DNA from: Sarcocystis neurona
Taxonomy: Eukaryota; Apicomplexa; Conoidasida; Eucoccidiorida; Sarcocystidae
Assembly (NCBI GenBank): GCA_000727475.1
Contig: KL647292.1
Span: forward strand, 3,619,446 to 3,683,445
DNA length: 64,000 bases
Direction: 5' to 3'
Shown one piece after another: positions 62,501 through 64,000 of this stretch; positions within the stretch are counted from its first letter, which is position 1, and each line of letters begins with the position of its first letter. Position numbers and translations under genes: made by a program. The notes beneath the pieces were generated by a model. That model was not told where the DNA came from, made no database searches, and saw nothing but the letters and a program-made list of their open reading frames with translations.

Positions 62501-63059
62501 AGCTCTCTTCAAATTCCTTTATGTGAGAGAAGACGACGTCTCAACTTGCTCTCACCTGCTGTGCTCGGGCAGTTGCTACGCCAGCCTCTCTCTGGGGGCT
62601 GCTTTCTGCTTTTGATGTTTTTCTTGTTTCCACTGCCCCTGCGGCTTCTGCTGTTGCTGTGTCATCTGCTGACTCCCCTGATTCTGTTGATCTTTCTGCT
62701 GCGTCGTTCTCCGCTGCGGCTCCTGTACTGTGTTCTGCGTCGGCCGATGGAGCTGCTGCTGTTGCTGCAGCACTTTCCTGGCTCAGGCTCTCTGCAGAGC
62801 CCTCGCTTCCGGCTAACGAAGACTCACGTCTATACACAGCCTTTTCTTTGTTGCAGTTTGGGTTGCTTGTGTTGCCGTGGACGCTGTTGTTGCTGACGCT
62901 GCCGCTGCTCTCGTTTTGGTGGCTGTGGCCGGCAGTTTTTCTTCGCTCATCCTTCAGAAGGGGAATATAGACGTCTTCAAGAAGATGGCGCATGTCGTAA
63001 AGGAACTGTGCATCACTTGCTCCCACCGCTATACAGCGTTTCATTTCTTGTTCGATATT
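885..63059 (-). CDS. Axonemal dynein heavy chain, inner arm I1/f, DNAH10-like (partial, at least 34 exons)
   Basis: This is a microtubule motor heavy chain that would drive bending of the flagellar axoneme, in coccidia that of the microgamete. I joined 33 exons (v1 at 62556-63059 down to v33 at 885-1114). Every junction except v1/v2 has complementary phase and GT/AG borders. The joined product is about 2,313 residues, roughly half of a typical 4,400-4,600 residue axonemal heavy chain. Seen in order: stem (to about residue 1150), linker (about 1150-1850), AAA1 (about 1850-2150) and the first half of AAA2. Class assignment rests on DNAH10-type signatures: [12 protein letters not shown] after the AAA1 P-loop, [15 protein letters not shown] in AAA2, and [16 protein letters not shown] in the linker. 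Both visible P-loops are intact and no internal stop or frameshift was found. The 3' half lies beyond base 1 and the N-terminus may be incomplete. DNAH2 (the other I1 chain) is the nearest alternative but fits the AAA2 signature less well. Confidence 0.93.
1526..2060. repeat. Tandem repeat of about 70-90 bp spanning an assembly gap
   Basis: The block starting aaggcgatccagc at 1526 and the block starting aaggcgacgcagc at 1975 share an ordered series of words: cagcaaag, a GATxCGG core, then AATATA-C-TGTA leading into a TA run. Each unit ends in (TA)n and a new unit starts just after it. The gap falls between the two copies. Confidence 0.7.
1627..1940. other. Assembly gap (314 N)
   Basis: A run of N bounded by acgcag on the left and gtatgcata on the right. 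Both borders are parts of the flanking tandem unit, so the missing bases are probably more copies. Confidence 0.99.
3954..4221 (-). CDS. Dynein exon v32: AAA2 P-loop
   Basis: Acceptor tttgaaaccag, donor GTGAGT, starts in phase 0 and ends with one base. Encodes [34 protein letters not shown] and [14 protein letters not shown] is a complete G-x4-G-K-T P-loop, so AAA2 should bind nucleotide. The split codon with v33 restores Y-G-T-L-D-P. About residues 2148-2236. Confidence 0.96.
4222..5181 (-). other. Intron v31-v32
   Basis: 960 bases with a short TA run at about 4696-4713. Nothing else recognised. Confidence 0.9.
5182..5421 (-). CDS. Dynein exon v31: AAA1 small domain to AAA2
   Basis: Acceptor ggactgctgcag, donor GTAAGC, phase 0 at both ends, 80 codons. 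Encodes [34 protein letters not shown] and [14 protein letters not shown]. The Y-D-[FW]-[GA]-L-R-A-[LI]-K and D-[LV]-F-P motifs lead from AAA1 into AAA2. About residues 2068-2147. Confidence 0.97.
5422..6151 (-). other. Intron v30-v31
   Basis: 730 bases. A TA run lies at about 5741-5775. A plus-strand CTG-rich stretch at about 6055-6128 lies just after the v30 donor. Confidence 0.9.
6152..6326 (-). CDS. Dynein exon v30: AAA1 C-terminal part
   Basis: Acceptor gttttgtctag, donor GTGACC. Encodes [34 protein letters not shown] and [18 protein letters not shown]-[ED]-N-[LV]-K-[AS]-[LM]-F-R is the sensor 2 side region of AAA1. The exon joins in frame to [11 protein letters not shown] of v31. About residues 2009-2067. 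Confidence 0.97.
6327..8948 (-). other. Intron v29-v30
   Basis: 2.6 kb. Mostly unique sequence, with purine-rich plus-strand stretches between about 7500 and 8560. No coding signal recognised on either strand. Confidence 0.85.
8949..9138 (-). CDS. Dynein exon v29: AAA1 Walker B and sensor 1
   Basis: Acceptor tttgtgttcag, donor GTAAGA. Encodes [19 protein letters not shown] and [12 protein letters not shown]. The CFDEFNR Walker B motif keeps the Asp and the catalytic Glu, and T-M-N-P-G-Y-A-G-R carries the sensor Asn. The common A-W-x-C-F-D-E reads F-W-G-C here. About residues 1946-2008. Confidence 0.97.
9139..10637 (-). other. Intron v28-v29
   Basis: 1.5 kb. Degenerate CAG-rich plus-strand sequence at about 9160-9530 adjoins the v29 acceptor. 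A TA run lies at about 10429-10456. Confidence 0.87.
10638..10891 (-). CDS. Dynein exon v28: AAA1 P-loop
   Basis: Acceptor ctgctgcag, donor GTGAGC. Encodes [19 protein letters not shown], then the Walker A motif [18 protein letters not shown] (about residue 1890), then [12 protein letters not shown]. The first AAA module is the main ATP-hydrolysing site in dynein. The P-loop Lys and Thr are intact. N-C-G-E-G is the DNAH10-type version of the N-C-[SD]-[DE] loop. About residues 1861-1945. Confidence 0.98.
10892..12771 (-). other. Intron v27-v28
   Basis: 1.9 kb. Contains the CAG cluster at 11820-12345, TA at about 12408-12434 and GT-rich sequence at about 12549-12583. An open stretch near 10985-11075 looks coding, but the exons on both sides join directly without it. 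Confidence 0.87.
11820..12345. repeat. Degenerate CAG-rich cluster
   Basis: Short cagcag and gcagca runs separated by 5-15 other bases over about 500 bases on the plus strand; the transcript reads CUG. The run length is too irregular for a simple microsatellite. Confidence 0.8.
12772..12995 (-). CDS. Dynein exon v27: linker end and AAA1 entry
   Basis: Acceptor cggcctctgcag, donor GTACGT, starts in phase 0 and ends with two bases. Encodes [29 protein letters not shown] and [16 protein letters not shown]. The [IL]-D-V-H-A-R-D and W-x-x-Q-L-R-[FY]-Y-W motifs define the linker to AAA1 transition. About residues 1787-1860. Confidence 0.97.
12996..13868 (-). other. Intron v26-v27
   Basis: 873 bases. 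About 13010-13345 is strongly purine-rich on the plus strand, so the transcript has a pyrimidine tract of some 330 bases directly before the v27 acceptor. Confidence 0.88.
13869..14016 (-). CDS. Dynein exon v26: linker
   Basis: Acceptor cctgccaatgcag, donor GTACGT. Encodes [34 protein letters not shown] and EVHAQQ. The V-x-x-x-S-Q-x-x-W-T-x-x-[VL]-E segment is typical of the end of the linker. About residues 1737-1786. Confidence 0.92.
14017..16521 (-). other. Intron v25-v26
   Basis: 2.5 kb. A TA run lies at about 14867-14885 and a GT run near 15965-15982. Nothing else recognised. Confidence 0.87.
16522..16685 (-). CDS. Dynein exon v25: linker
   Basis: Donor GTACAC. Acceptor gtgcgcgcag was chosen over a stronger upstream ctcctcccccag, because the upstream site would put a stop in frame after v24. 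Encodes [28 protein letters not shown] and [10 protein letters not shown]-x-E-G-E ... V-E-x-W is the expected linker motif. About residues 1683-1736. Confidence 0.9.
16686..17981 (-). other. Intron v24-v25
   Basis: 1.3 kb. GA-rich plus-strand sequence lies at about 17218-17320 and 17605-17700. A pyrimidine tract precedes an unused acceptor near 16735. Confidence 0.87.
17982..18108 (-). CDS. Dynein exon v24: linker
   Basis: Acceptor tgccgctgcag, donor GTACGT. Encodes [17 protein letters not shown] and [18 protein letters not shown]-[YF]-F-[LV]-S-[ND]-[DE]-[DE]-L-L is one of the most conserved dynein linker motifs. About residues 1640-1682. Confidence 0.96.
18109..19590 (-). other. Intron v23-v24
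   Basis: 1.5 kb, almost filled by the CTG/pyrimidine-rich block at 18530-19560. That block creates a 375-codon open frame on the plus strand (18555-19682), which is a low-complexity artefact. Confidence 0.87.
18530..19560. repeat. CTG- and pyrimidine-rich block
   Basis: About 1 kb of plus-strand ctgctg, ttcctc and ctttcc words; the transcript is purine- and CAG-rich. Composition is unlike the TA/TGTA introns around it. Confidence 0.75.
19591..19856 (-). CDS. Dynein exon v23: linker
   Basis: Acceptor gcgcgctctcag, donor GTGAGT, starts in phase 0 and ends with two bases. Encodes [29 protein letters not shown] and [18 protein letters not shown]. The last motif is the nearly invariant L-x-x-Y-L-x-x-K-R-x-x-F-P-R of dynein linkers. 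About residues 1552-1639. Confidence 0.96.
19857..21095 (-). other. Intron v22-v23
   Basis: 1.2 kb. A tatctatc microsatellite lies at about 20780-20850, with TA-rich sequence to about 20900. Confidence 0.88.
21096..21359 (-). CDS. Dynein exon v22: linker
   Basis: Acceptor gctgtgacgcag, donor GTACGT, phase 0 at both ends, 88 codons. Encodes [33 protein letters not shown] and [17 protein letters not shown]. The D-[ND]-x-x-x-x-L-Q-x-M motif and the terminal E-x-W-L-x-V-Q are standard linker features. About residues 1464-1551. Confidence 0.95.
21360..22023 (-). other. Intron v21-v22
   Basis: 664 bases. Purine-rich plus-strand sequence at about 21430-21530 and 21640-21870, with a CAG run at about 21604-21636, all between donor and acceptor. 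Confidence 0.88.
22024..22284 (-). CDS. Dynein exon v21: linker
   Basis: Acceptor ggctgtctgcag, donor GTCAGT (weak, but the only site with the right phase), 87 codons. Encodes [36 protein letters not shown] and [10 protein letters not shown]. The R-x-x-H-W-x-x-L and L-x-x-[ML]-x-L-x-x-[FY] motifs are universal in dynein linkers. About residues 1377-1463. Confidence 0.93.
22285..24331 (-). other. Intron v20-v21
   Basis: 2.0 kb. CAG-rich sequence at about 22298-22440 adjoins the v21 acceptor. Dense TGTA/TA microsatellite fills most of 22905-24290. Confidence 0.88.
22905..24290. repeat. TGTA/TA microsatellite region
   Basis: Long stretches of alternating purine-pyrimidine words (tatgtg, tacata, cgtacg) with pure TA runs near 23196-23216, 23935-23952 and 24059-24074. 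Confidence 0.8.
24332..24412 (-). CDS. Dynein exon v20: linker
   Basis: At 81 bases this is the smallest confirmed exon. Acceptor ggaccacacag, donor GTAGGC, phase 0 at both ends. Encodes [19 protein letters not shown] and HPQVSEIL. It supplies the linker helix between the W-x-x-[IL]-x-W segment of v19 and the K-L-x-x-x-I segment of v21. About residues 1350-1376. Confidence 0.88.
24413..26323 (-). other. Intron v19-v20
   Basis: 1.9 kb. CAG-rich sequence at about 24428-24665 adjoins the v20 acceptor. TGTA-type microsatellite covers about 25300-25460 and 25810-26200. Confidence 0.88.
25810..26200. repeat. TGTA/CATA microsatellite
   Basis: About 390 bases of nearly continuous tacata, gtatac and catgta words, alternating purine and pyrimidine throughout. 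It opens long artefactual frames on both strands. Confidence 0.85.
26324..26644 (-). CDS. Dynein exon v19: start of linker (DHC_N2)
   Basis: Acceptor gcaacgcag, donor GTGAGA, phase 0 at both ends, 107 codons. Encodes [34 protein letters not shown] and [21 protein letters not shown]-x-x-E-L-x-x-A-E-x-L-[FL] and the Y-P/F-P-x-L-x-x-[IL] motif are hallmarks of the linker N-terminal part. D-G-P-G is typical of the DNAH10 class. About residues 1243-1349. Confidence 0.95.
26645..28214 (-). other. Intron v18-v19
   Basis: 1.6 kb. Contains gcatgcatgcatgc near 27164, a TGTA stretch near 27477-27515 and GC-rich sequence near 27550-27850. An open minus-strand stretch at 26938-27121 is not needed to join v18 to v19. 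Confidence 0.87.
28215..28500 (-). CDS. Dynein exon v18: stem to linker boundary
   Basis: Acceptor ttgtgtgtcag, donor GTACAA. Encodes [46 protein letters not shown] and [12 protein letters not shown]. The N-P-x-x-x-x-x-x-K-F-x-L segment marks the approach to the linker. An Ala/Thr-rich stretch follows CPIE. About residues 1147-1242. Confidence 0.9.
28501..29790 (-). other. Intron v17-v18
   Basis: 1.3 kb. TA/TGTA sequence at about 28636-28740; an agaca/gatag repeat at about 29281-29415. Confidence 0.88.
29791..29975 (-). CDS. Dynein exon v17: stem
   Basis: Acceptor gctccttag, donor GTAAGC, starts in phase 0 and ends with two bases. Encodes [36 protein letters not shown] and [12 protein letters not shown]. 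The frame was chosen over a tempting upstream GTGAGC because only GTAAGC matches the phase of v18. About residues 1086-1146. Confidence 0.9.
29976..31431 (-). other. Intron v16-v17
   Basis: 1.5 kb. The acceptor half is the long polypurine/polypyrimidine tract at 29985-30560. GT runs lie at about 31104-31132. Confidence 0.88.
29985..30560. repeat. Polypurine (plus) / polypyrimidine (transcript) tract
   Basis: About 575 bases dominated by A and G on the plus strand (gaagaa, ggaggaag, agagag). The tract begins some ten bases before the v17 acceptor. Confidence 0.85.
31432..31578 (-). CDS. Dynein exon v16: stem
   Basis: Acceptor tttcccgcag, donor GTAGGC, phase 0 at both ends, 49 codons. Encodes [30 protein letters not shown] and IYIGAYKK. 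The W-x-x-Y-x-x-L-W ... P-x-x-x-x-F-D arrangement is characteristic of the C-terminal part of axonemal stems. About residues 1037-1085. Confidence 0.92.
31705..32860. repeat. CTG-rich block containing a 33-36 bp minisatellite
   Basis: Degenerate ctgctg sequence throughout. From about 32410 to 32825 it becomes periodic: ctgctgctg, then tcgaacctg, then a variable ctg. The plus-frame translation repeats LLLSNLLxLT about 11-12 times, but this is a by-product of the repeat, not a gene. Confidence 0.78.
34190..34520. repeat. Threefold degenerate tandem repeat, about 120-130 bp unit
   Basis: The word gaccggaagagaa occurs at about 34239, 34369 and 34489. Before each copy comes a similar segment (a ggtgac/ggtgag core and an a-rich cgcaaaag/cacaaag) and after each a gaagaacaag tail. 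Confidence 0.75.
34565..34700 (-). CDS. Dynein exon v15: stem
   Basis: Acceptor gtggatacag, donor GTAGAC. One base completes the Arg codon from v14. Encodes [28 protein letters not shown] and [10 protein letters not shown], corresponding to the F-x-x-x-I-x-x-x-P-x-[IV] segment that follows the WMxGTC motif. About residues 991-1036. Confidence 0.88.
34701..36963 (-). other. Intron v14-v15
   Basis: 2.3 kb. TA/TGTA-rich at about 34900-34990, 35620-35700 and 36480-36610; a threefold 52-64 bp repeat at 35165-35330. Confidence 0.87.
35165..35330. repeat. Threefold degenerate repeat, 52-64 bp unit
   Basis: Copies start near 35174 (tttgcacagagacacag), 35238 (tttgcaccgagggacag) and 35290 (cttacaccgagggatag). 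Each is followed by acgtg or gcgcg and a tctctctctg run. Confidence 0.65.
36964..37174 (-). CDS. Dynein exon v14: stem
   Basis: Acceptor gtgggaccag, chosen for phase with v13 (split Gly codon); donor GTACGT. Encodes [38 protein letters not shown] and [10 protein letters not shown]. The F-x-R-W-x-x-G-T-C motif belongs to the stem. All three frames stay open beyond the donor for a while, so the exon end rests on the phase match with v15. About residues 921-990. Confidence 0.88.
38797..38990. repeat. Degenerate AGT/ACT triplet block
   Basis: Words such as agtagc, ggtggtaat, actgctac and gtagtgtt with strict three-base spacing but few perfect copies. Confidence 0.65.
39595..40050. repeat. AGT triplet repeat block
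   Basis: Dense tagtag and agtagt, interrupted by agc, ata and att triplets for about 450 bases, all kept in the same three-base register. The longest perfect run is near 39796-39819. Confidence 0.8.
40452..40653 (-). CDS. Dynein exon v13: stem
   Basis: Acceptor gttcaaacag, chosen because an in-frame TGA lies just upstream; donor GTAACT. Encodes [33 protein letters not shown] and [13 protein letters not shown]. The IKIEE and YYxYWERR motifs are strongly conserved in axonemal stems. About residues 854-920. Confidence 0.93.
40654..42441 (-). other. Intron v12-v13
   Basis: 1.8 kb. A tctgtgtg/tctgtatg repeat at about 40819-40868. The remainder is unique, fairly GC-rich sequence without recognised features. 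Confidence 0.87.
42442..42655 (-). CDS. Dynein exon v12: stem
   Basis: Acceptor ggtcgtgcag, donor GTAGAG. Encodes [36 protein letters not shown] and [11 protein letters not shown]. The PG-x-x-x-L-x-W-T-S motif is conserved in dynein stems. About residues 782-853. Confidence 0.92.
42973..43335. other. Assembly gap (363 N)
   Basis: A run of N ending directly in a long TA run, in an intron. No exon is missing here, since v11 and v12 join in phase. Confidence 0.99.
43336..43960. repeat. TA microsatellite region
   Basis: Several long pure TA runs (43338-43363, 43431-43453, 43530-43565, 43707-43732 and others) with short GA and unique interruptions. Confidence 0.9.
45149..45270 (-). CDS. Dynein exon v11: stem
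   Basis: Acceptor tgcttgtag, donor GTGAGG, starts in phase 0 and ends with two bases. Encodes [18 protein letters not shown] and [11 protein letters not shown]. The LQ-K-E-K-Y junction with v10 and the Lys split codon with v12 match spacing in axonemal stems. About residues 742-781. Confidence 0.85.
45271..47202 (-). other. Intron v10-v11
   Basis: 1.9 kb. TA/TGTA at about 45740-45925 and 46560-46650; a degenerate repeat at 46828-47090. A minus-strand stretch near 46470-46550 looks open but v10 and v11 join directly. Confidence 0.87.
46828..47090. repeat. Degenerate repeat, about 75-80 bp unit
   Basis: Three to four units starting near 46828, 46908, 46987 and 47062. Each has tacgxxgxgatatag-like sequence, then a cagatgggcag-like segment, then tatatacc and a TA run. 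Confidence 0.55.
47203..47454 (-). CDS. Dynein exon v10: stem with Ser/Ala-rich insert
   Basis: Acceptor tatcgccag, donor GTAAAA, phase 0 at both ends, 84 codons. Encodes [12 protein letters not shown], then about 25 residues of Ser/Pro/Ala-rich low complexity (roughly 47305-47385), then [16 protein letters not shown] and [12 protein letters not shown]. The V-N-x-[DN]-P ... [IM]-R-E pair is the conserved stem motif. The insert sits in the usually short loop just before it. About residues 658-741. Confidence 0.88.
47455..48887 (-). other. Intron v9-v10
   Basis: 1.4 kb. CAG-rich for about 960 bases beside the v10 acceptor (47480-48440), with an AG run at about 48220-48239. Pyrimidine-rich on the plus strand towards the v9 donor. 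Confidence 0.88.
47480..48440. repeat. Degenerate CAG-rich cluster
   Basis: Irregular cagcag and agcagca words on the plus strand; the transcript is CUG-rich. It begins about 25 bases before the v10 3' splice site. Confidence 0.78.
48888..49144 (-). CDS. Dynein exon v9: stem
   Basis: Acceptor gtcctgcag, donor GTAAGT, two leading bases and then 85 codons. Encodes [36 protein letters not shown] and [12 protein letters not shown]. The PPVAG-x-x-x-W-A-R motif is diagnostic of the dynein stem. About residues 572-657. Confidence 0.94.
49145..50137 (-). other. Intron v8-v9
   Basis: 993 bases. CAG-rich at about 49205-49500 and near 49690, close to the v9 acceptor; otherwise unique. Confidence 0.88.
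50138..50402 (-). CDS. Dynein exon v8: stem
   Basis: Acceptor gcactgcag, donor GTATGT, starts in phase 0 and ends with one base. Encodes [33 protein letters not shown] and [12 protein letters not shown], helical stem sequence with a plausible coiled region. The split codon with v9 gives Asp. About residues 484-571. Confidence 0.88.
50403..51306 (-). other. Intron v7-v8
   Basis: 904 bases, CAG-rich over about 50425-51240, which is almost the whole intron. Confidence 0.88.
51307..51481 (-). CDS. Dynein exon v7: stem
   Basis: Acceptor gtttgctgtag, donor GTAAAC. Encodes [15 protein letters not shown] and [19 protein letters not shown], the R-W-E-F ... F-G-P-E-L-K-A segment found in nearly all axonemal stems. 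About residues 425-483. Confidence 0.93.
51482..52979 (-). other. Intron v6-v7
   Basis: 1.5 kb. Purine-rich plus strand at about 51485-51590 (transcript pyrimidine tract before the v7 acceptor) and pyrimidine-rich plus strand at about 52090-52850. An open stretch at 51937-52050 is discussed under rejected items. Confidence 0.87.
52980..53143 (-). CDS. Dynein exon v6: stem
   Basis: Acceptor tttccctgcag, donor GTGAGA, starts in phase 0 and ends with two bases. Encodes [18 protein letters not shown] and [17 protein letters not shown] split Arg codon leads into WEFDRRKLF of v7, a conserved stem landmark. About residues 371-424. Confidence 0.92.
53144..54468 (-). other. Intron v5-v6
   Basis: 1.3 kb. 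CAG-rich at about 53190-53735 beside the v6 acceptor; short TA near 53964-53978. Confidence 0.88.
54469..54619 (-). CDS. Dynein exon v5: stem
   Basis: Acceptor gccgtgttcag, donor GTTCGT (atypical). Encodes [27 protein letters not shown] and LLLRIAEQ. The W-I-x-S-R-H-Y-N motif is highly conserved in axonemal stems. The reading frame runs on into IADRVHEA of v6. About residues 320-370. Confidence 0.92.
54620..55794 (-). other. Intron v4-v5
   Basis: 1.2 kb. A catata hexamer/TA microsatellite at 55518-55612; otherwise unique. Confidence 0.88.
55518..55612. repeat. CATATA hexamer microsatellite
   Basis: About 12 copies of tacata/catata in register, ending in a pure TA run near 55593-55611. Confidence 0.9.
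55795..55980 (-). CDS. Dynein exon v4: stem
   Basis: Acceptor tcccgccgcag, donor GTAATT. Encodes [16 protein letters not shown] and [13 protein letters not shown], matching the stem stretch x-x-IYEQL ... D-N-x-x-F-L-x-T-I-E-R of axonemal chains. It joins to HFKKLATA of v5 through a split Arg codon. About residues 258-319. Confidence 0.9.
55981..56413 (-). other. Intron v3-v4
   Basis: At 433 bases, the shortest intron. A short CAG/CGG-rich stretch at about 55991-56023 adjoins the v4 acceptor. Confidence 0.9.
56414..56499 (-). CDS. Dynein exon v3: stem
   Basis: Acceptor cacctgtgcag, donor GTACGT, starts in phase 0 and ends with two bases. It encodes [12 protein letters not shown] and [11 protein letters not shown], the conserved stem motif usually seen as P-x-x-E-[IL]-x-F-W. 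At 86 bases it is the second shortest confirmed exon. About residues 230-257. Confidence 0.88.
56500..59153 (-). other. Intron v2-v3
   Basis: 2.7 kb. Mostly unique sequence, with a purine-rich plus-strand tract at about 58875-59135 directly after the v2 donor. Confidence 0.87.
58875..59135. repeat. Polypurine (plus) tract
   Basis: About 260 bases, nearly all A and G (gaaagg, ggaagaag, aaaagg). In the transcript this is a pyrimidine tract beginning about 20 bases after the v2 5' splice site. Confidence 0.8.
59154..59335 (-). CDS. Dynein exon v2: N-terminal stem
   Basis: Acceptor tttcctgcag, donor GTAATC, two leading bases and then 60 codons. It encodes [23 protein letters not shown] and AAVEEWTE. 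The last joins in frame to IVERVLE of v3, as in the stem of axonemal dyneins just before the FWRER motif. About residues 169-229 of the joined product. Confidence 0.85.
59955..60024. repeat. 14 bp minisatellite, five copies
   Basis: The unit gtctgcgcatacac is repeated five times: the first copy has one change (ccg for gcg) and the last two begin gcc. Copies are head to tail with no spacer. Confidence 0.92.
60679..60700 (-). CDS. Candidate dynein micro-exon between v1 and v2
   Basis: Exon v1 ends in phase 0 but v2 starts with two spare bases, so an exon of length 3n+1 must lie between them. This 22-base segment follows the strong acceptor ttttctttctctag and ends before GTGTAC. It would add TGVPGFLQ ahead of [13 protein letters not shown] shorter 13-base version (60688-60700, donor GTTTTC) also fits the phase. 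Only phase and the acceptor support it, so the real missing exon may be elsewhere. Confidence 0.22.
62556..63059 (-). CDS. Dynein exon v1: N-terminal stem plus low-complexity insert
   Basis: Acceptor cccttag before AAT at 63059, donor GTGAGA after 62556, phase 0 at both ends, 168 residues. The first 38 residues contain [17 protein letters not shown], the motif near the N-terminus of dynein stems. They are followed by about 130 residues of Ala/Ser/Glu/Thr-rich low-complexity sequence with short Asn runs, ending RAQQ. A stop codon sits in frame just before the exon. Translation could therefore start at the ATG at 63044 (codon 6), or the exon could be spliced to one further right. Confidence 0.82.
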
Positions 63060-64000
63060 CTAAGGGAAAAAGTTAGTTCCACAAGCAGGCAGACTTCTTT
63101 TCTCCGTGCTACTACTACTACTGGAACGTACAGATAGGCACACAAGCACGGGTGGACGCAACCTAAGAATTCTACGCGTGAACGCCACAAGCAGAAACGA
63201 AGCCTGCATAGATTTTTGCAGAAGCAGCGGTGTTTTCGACTCTAAGGTAACAGTTGTGCATTGTTACCTTCTAGATTCATGCATGTGAAGATACGAATGC
63301 ACGTTTCTGTACGAGCAGCGTTTATTGACTTCCTGTATATAAGTACCTACGTACAATGGGAGAACCAGACATTTGTACACGTATGCATGAACTTCACTCG
63401 TTTGGGTACAGATATGTATATGTACGAGTACAGTGTGCAAATTTGTGTACACATTTGGTGATTCTCAGACGTATATATGCAAAGATGTGCTTGTCGAGGT
63501 ACACACGGTTTCCTTCCTTAATACTTACTTATGCGTTTACGCAGGTTTTTGAGATTGACACTCTTGACACTATTGTCTGCGGGACTCACACCTCATCACA
63601 TATTCACTAGTGTTGTATACACCCACGTTTGCGTGTACACACGTGTATATGTGTGTGCACATTGGTATGTTTGCATACGTGTATACAAACGTATGTATAT
63701 ATGCATATATATGTGAGGAAATATATATGTCGCTGTACACGTGCATATACCATGCACAAATACGTATATACCACTGTGTGTGTGGAGTCCCCTGATGACT
63801 CTGACACAAGGACGAAATCTACCGGGTTCTCATATATCCAGTTGCACGTCTACGGATACAGTGAGATATACATATATACATACATGGATAGACAGAGAGA
63901 GAAAAACAGAGGGGTGGATAGATAGATAAATAGGCAGATAGGTGAATAGATAGATAGAGTGATAGAGAAGAGCACATGCATATCTAAGATTTACTTTATA
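63060..64000 (-). other. Sequence upstream of v1 (intron or 5' flank)
   Basis: Begins (minus strand) with a good acceptor pyrimidine tract, cttttt-cccttag. It holds TGTA sequence at about 63610-63740 and a gata/gatag repeat at about 63915-63965. No further dynein exon or promoter could be recognised. Confidence 0.7.

Larger units (their letters stand above)
59336..62555 (-). other. Intron region v1-v2, hiding at least one exon
   Basis: 3.2 kb. TGTA/TA sequence at about 59490-59820, a 14 bp repeat at 59955-60024 and TA near 60299-60316. The phases of v1 and v2 do not match, so an exon of length 3n+1 must be here. Confidence 0.85.

Noticed and set aside
1..64000. CRISPR arrays, operons, phage or insertion sequences, tRNA or rRNA genes
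   Set aside because: Spliceosomal introns show that the DNA is eukaryotic. Repeats are microsatellites and minisatellites, without spacers or transposase genes, and no RNA gene was recognised by eye.

Overview
The window is nuclear DNA from a eukaryote and holds one very large, intron-rich gene on the minus strand that runs off both ends. Thirty-three exons (885-63059) can be joined with agreeing reading phases. They encode about 2,313 residues of an axonemal dynein heavy chain. The motifs match the DNAH10 class best, that is, one of the two heavy chains of the two-headed inner-arm dynein I1/f. The exons include the stem (tail), the linker, all of AAA1 and the first part of AAA2. The rest of AAA2, AAA3-AAA6 and the microtubule-binding stalk lie to the left of base 1. 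Any remaining N-terminal sequence lies to the right of 63060.

Organism: the evidence points to a coccidian apicomplexan, probably Eimeria or a close relative such as Cyclospora. Introns are full of degenerate CAG/CTG triplet runs and TA/TGTA microsatellites, 3' splice sites often read ctgctg...cag, and the exons are moderately GC-rich with low-complexity Ala/Ser inserts. A flagellar dynein fits a parasite with flagellated microgametes. This assignment is inference; no species marker was seen.

Layout in the direction of transcription (right to left): 63060-64000 is upstream intron or 5' flank. Exons v1-v17 (63059 to 29791) encode the stem, v18-v27 (28500 to 12772) the end of the stem and the linker, v28-v31 (10891 to 5182) AAA1 with its P-loop, Walker B and sensor 1, and v32-v33 (4221 to 885) the AAA2 P-loop and Walker B. 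Bases 1-884 are the next intron. Exons make up about 11% of the span (6,938 of 62,175 bases). Introns run from 433 bases to more than 3 kb, averaging about 1.7 kb, and two contain assembly gaps (1627-1940 and 42973-43335).

Phase bookkeeping shows that at least one small exon between v1 and v2 is not identified. I found no second protein gene, RNA gene, mobile element or CRISPR array, and no new biological system. The points worth a second look are the intron architecture (triplet-repeat and pyrimidine tracts against 3' splice sites, many GTACGT donors, several tandem repeats) and the low-complexity insert in the dynein stem.
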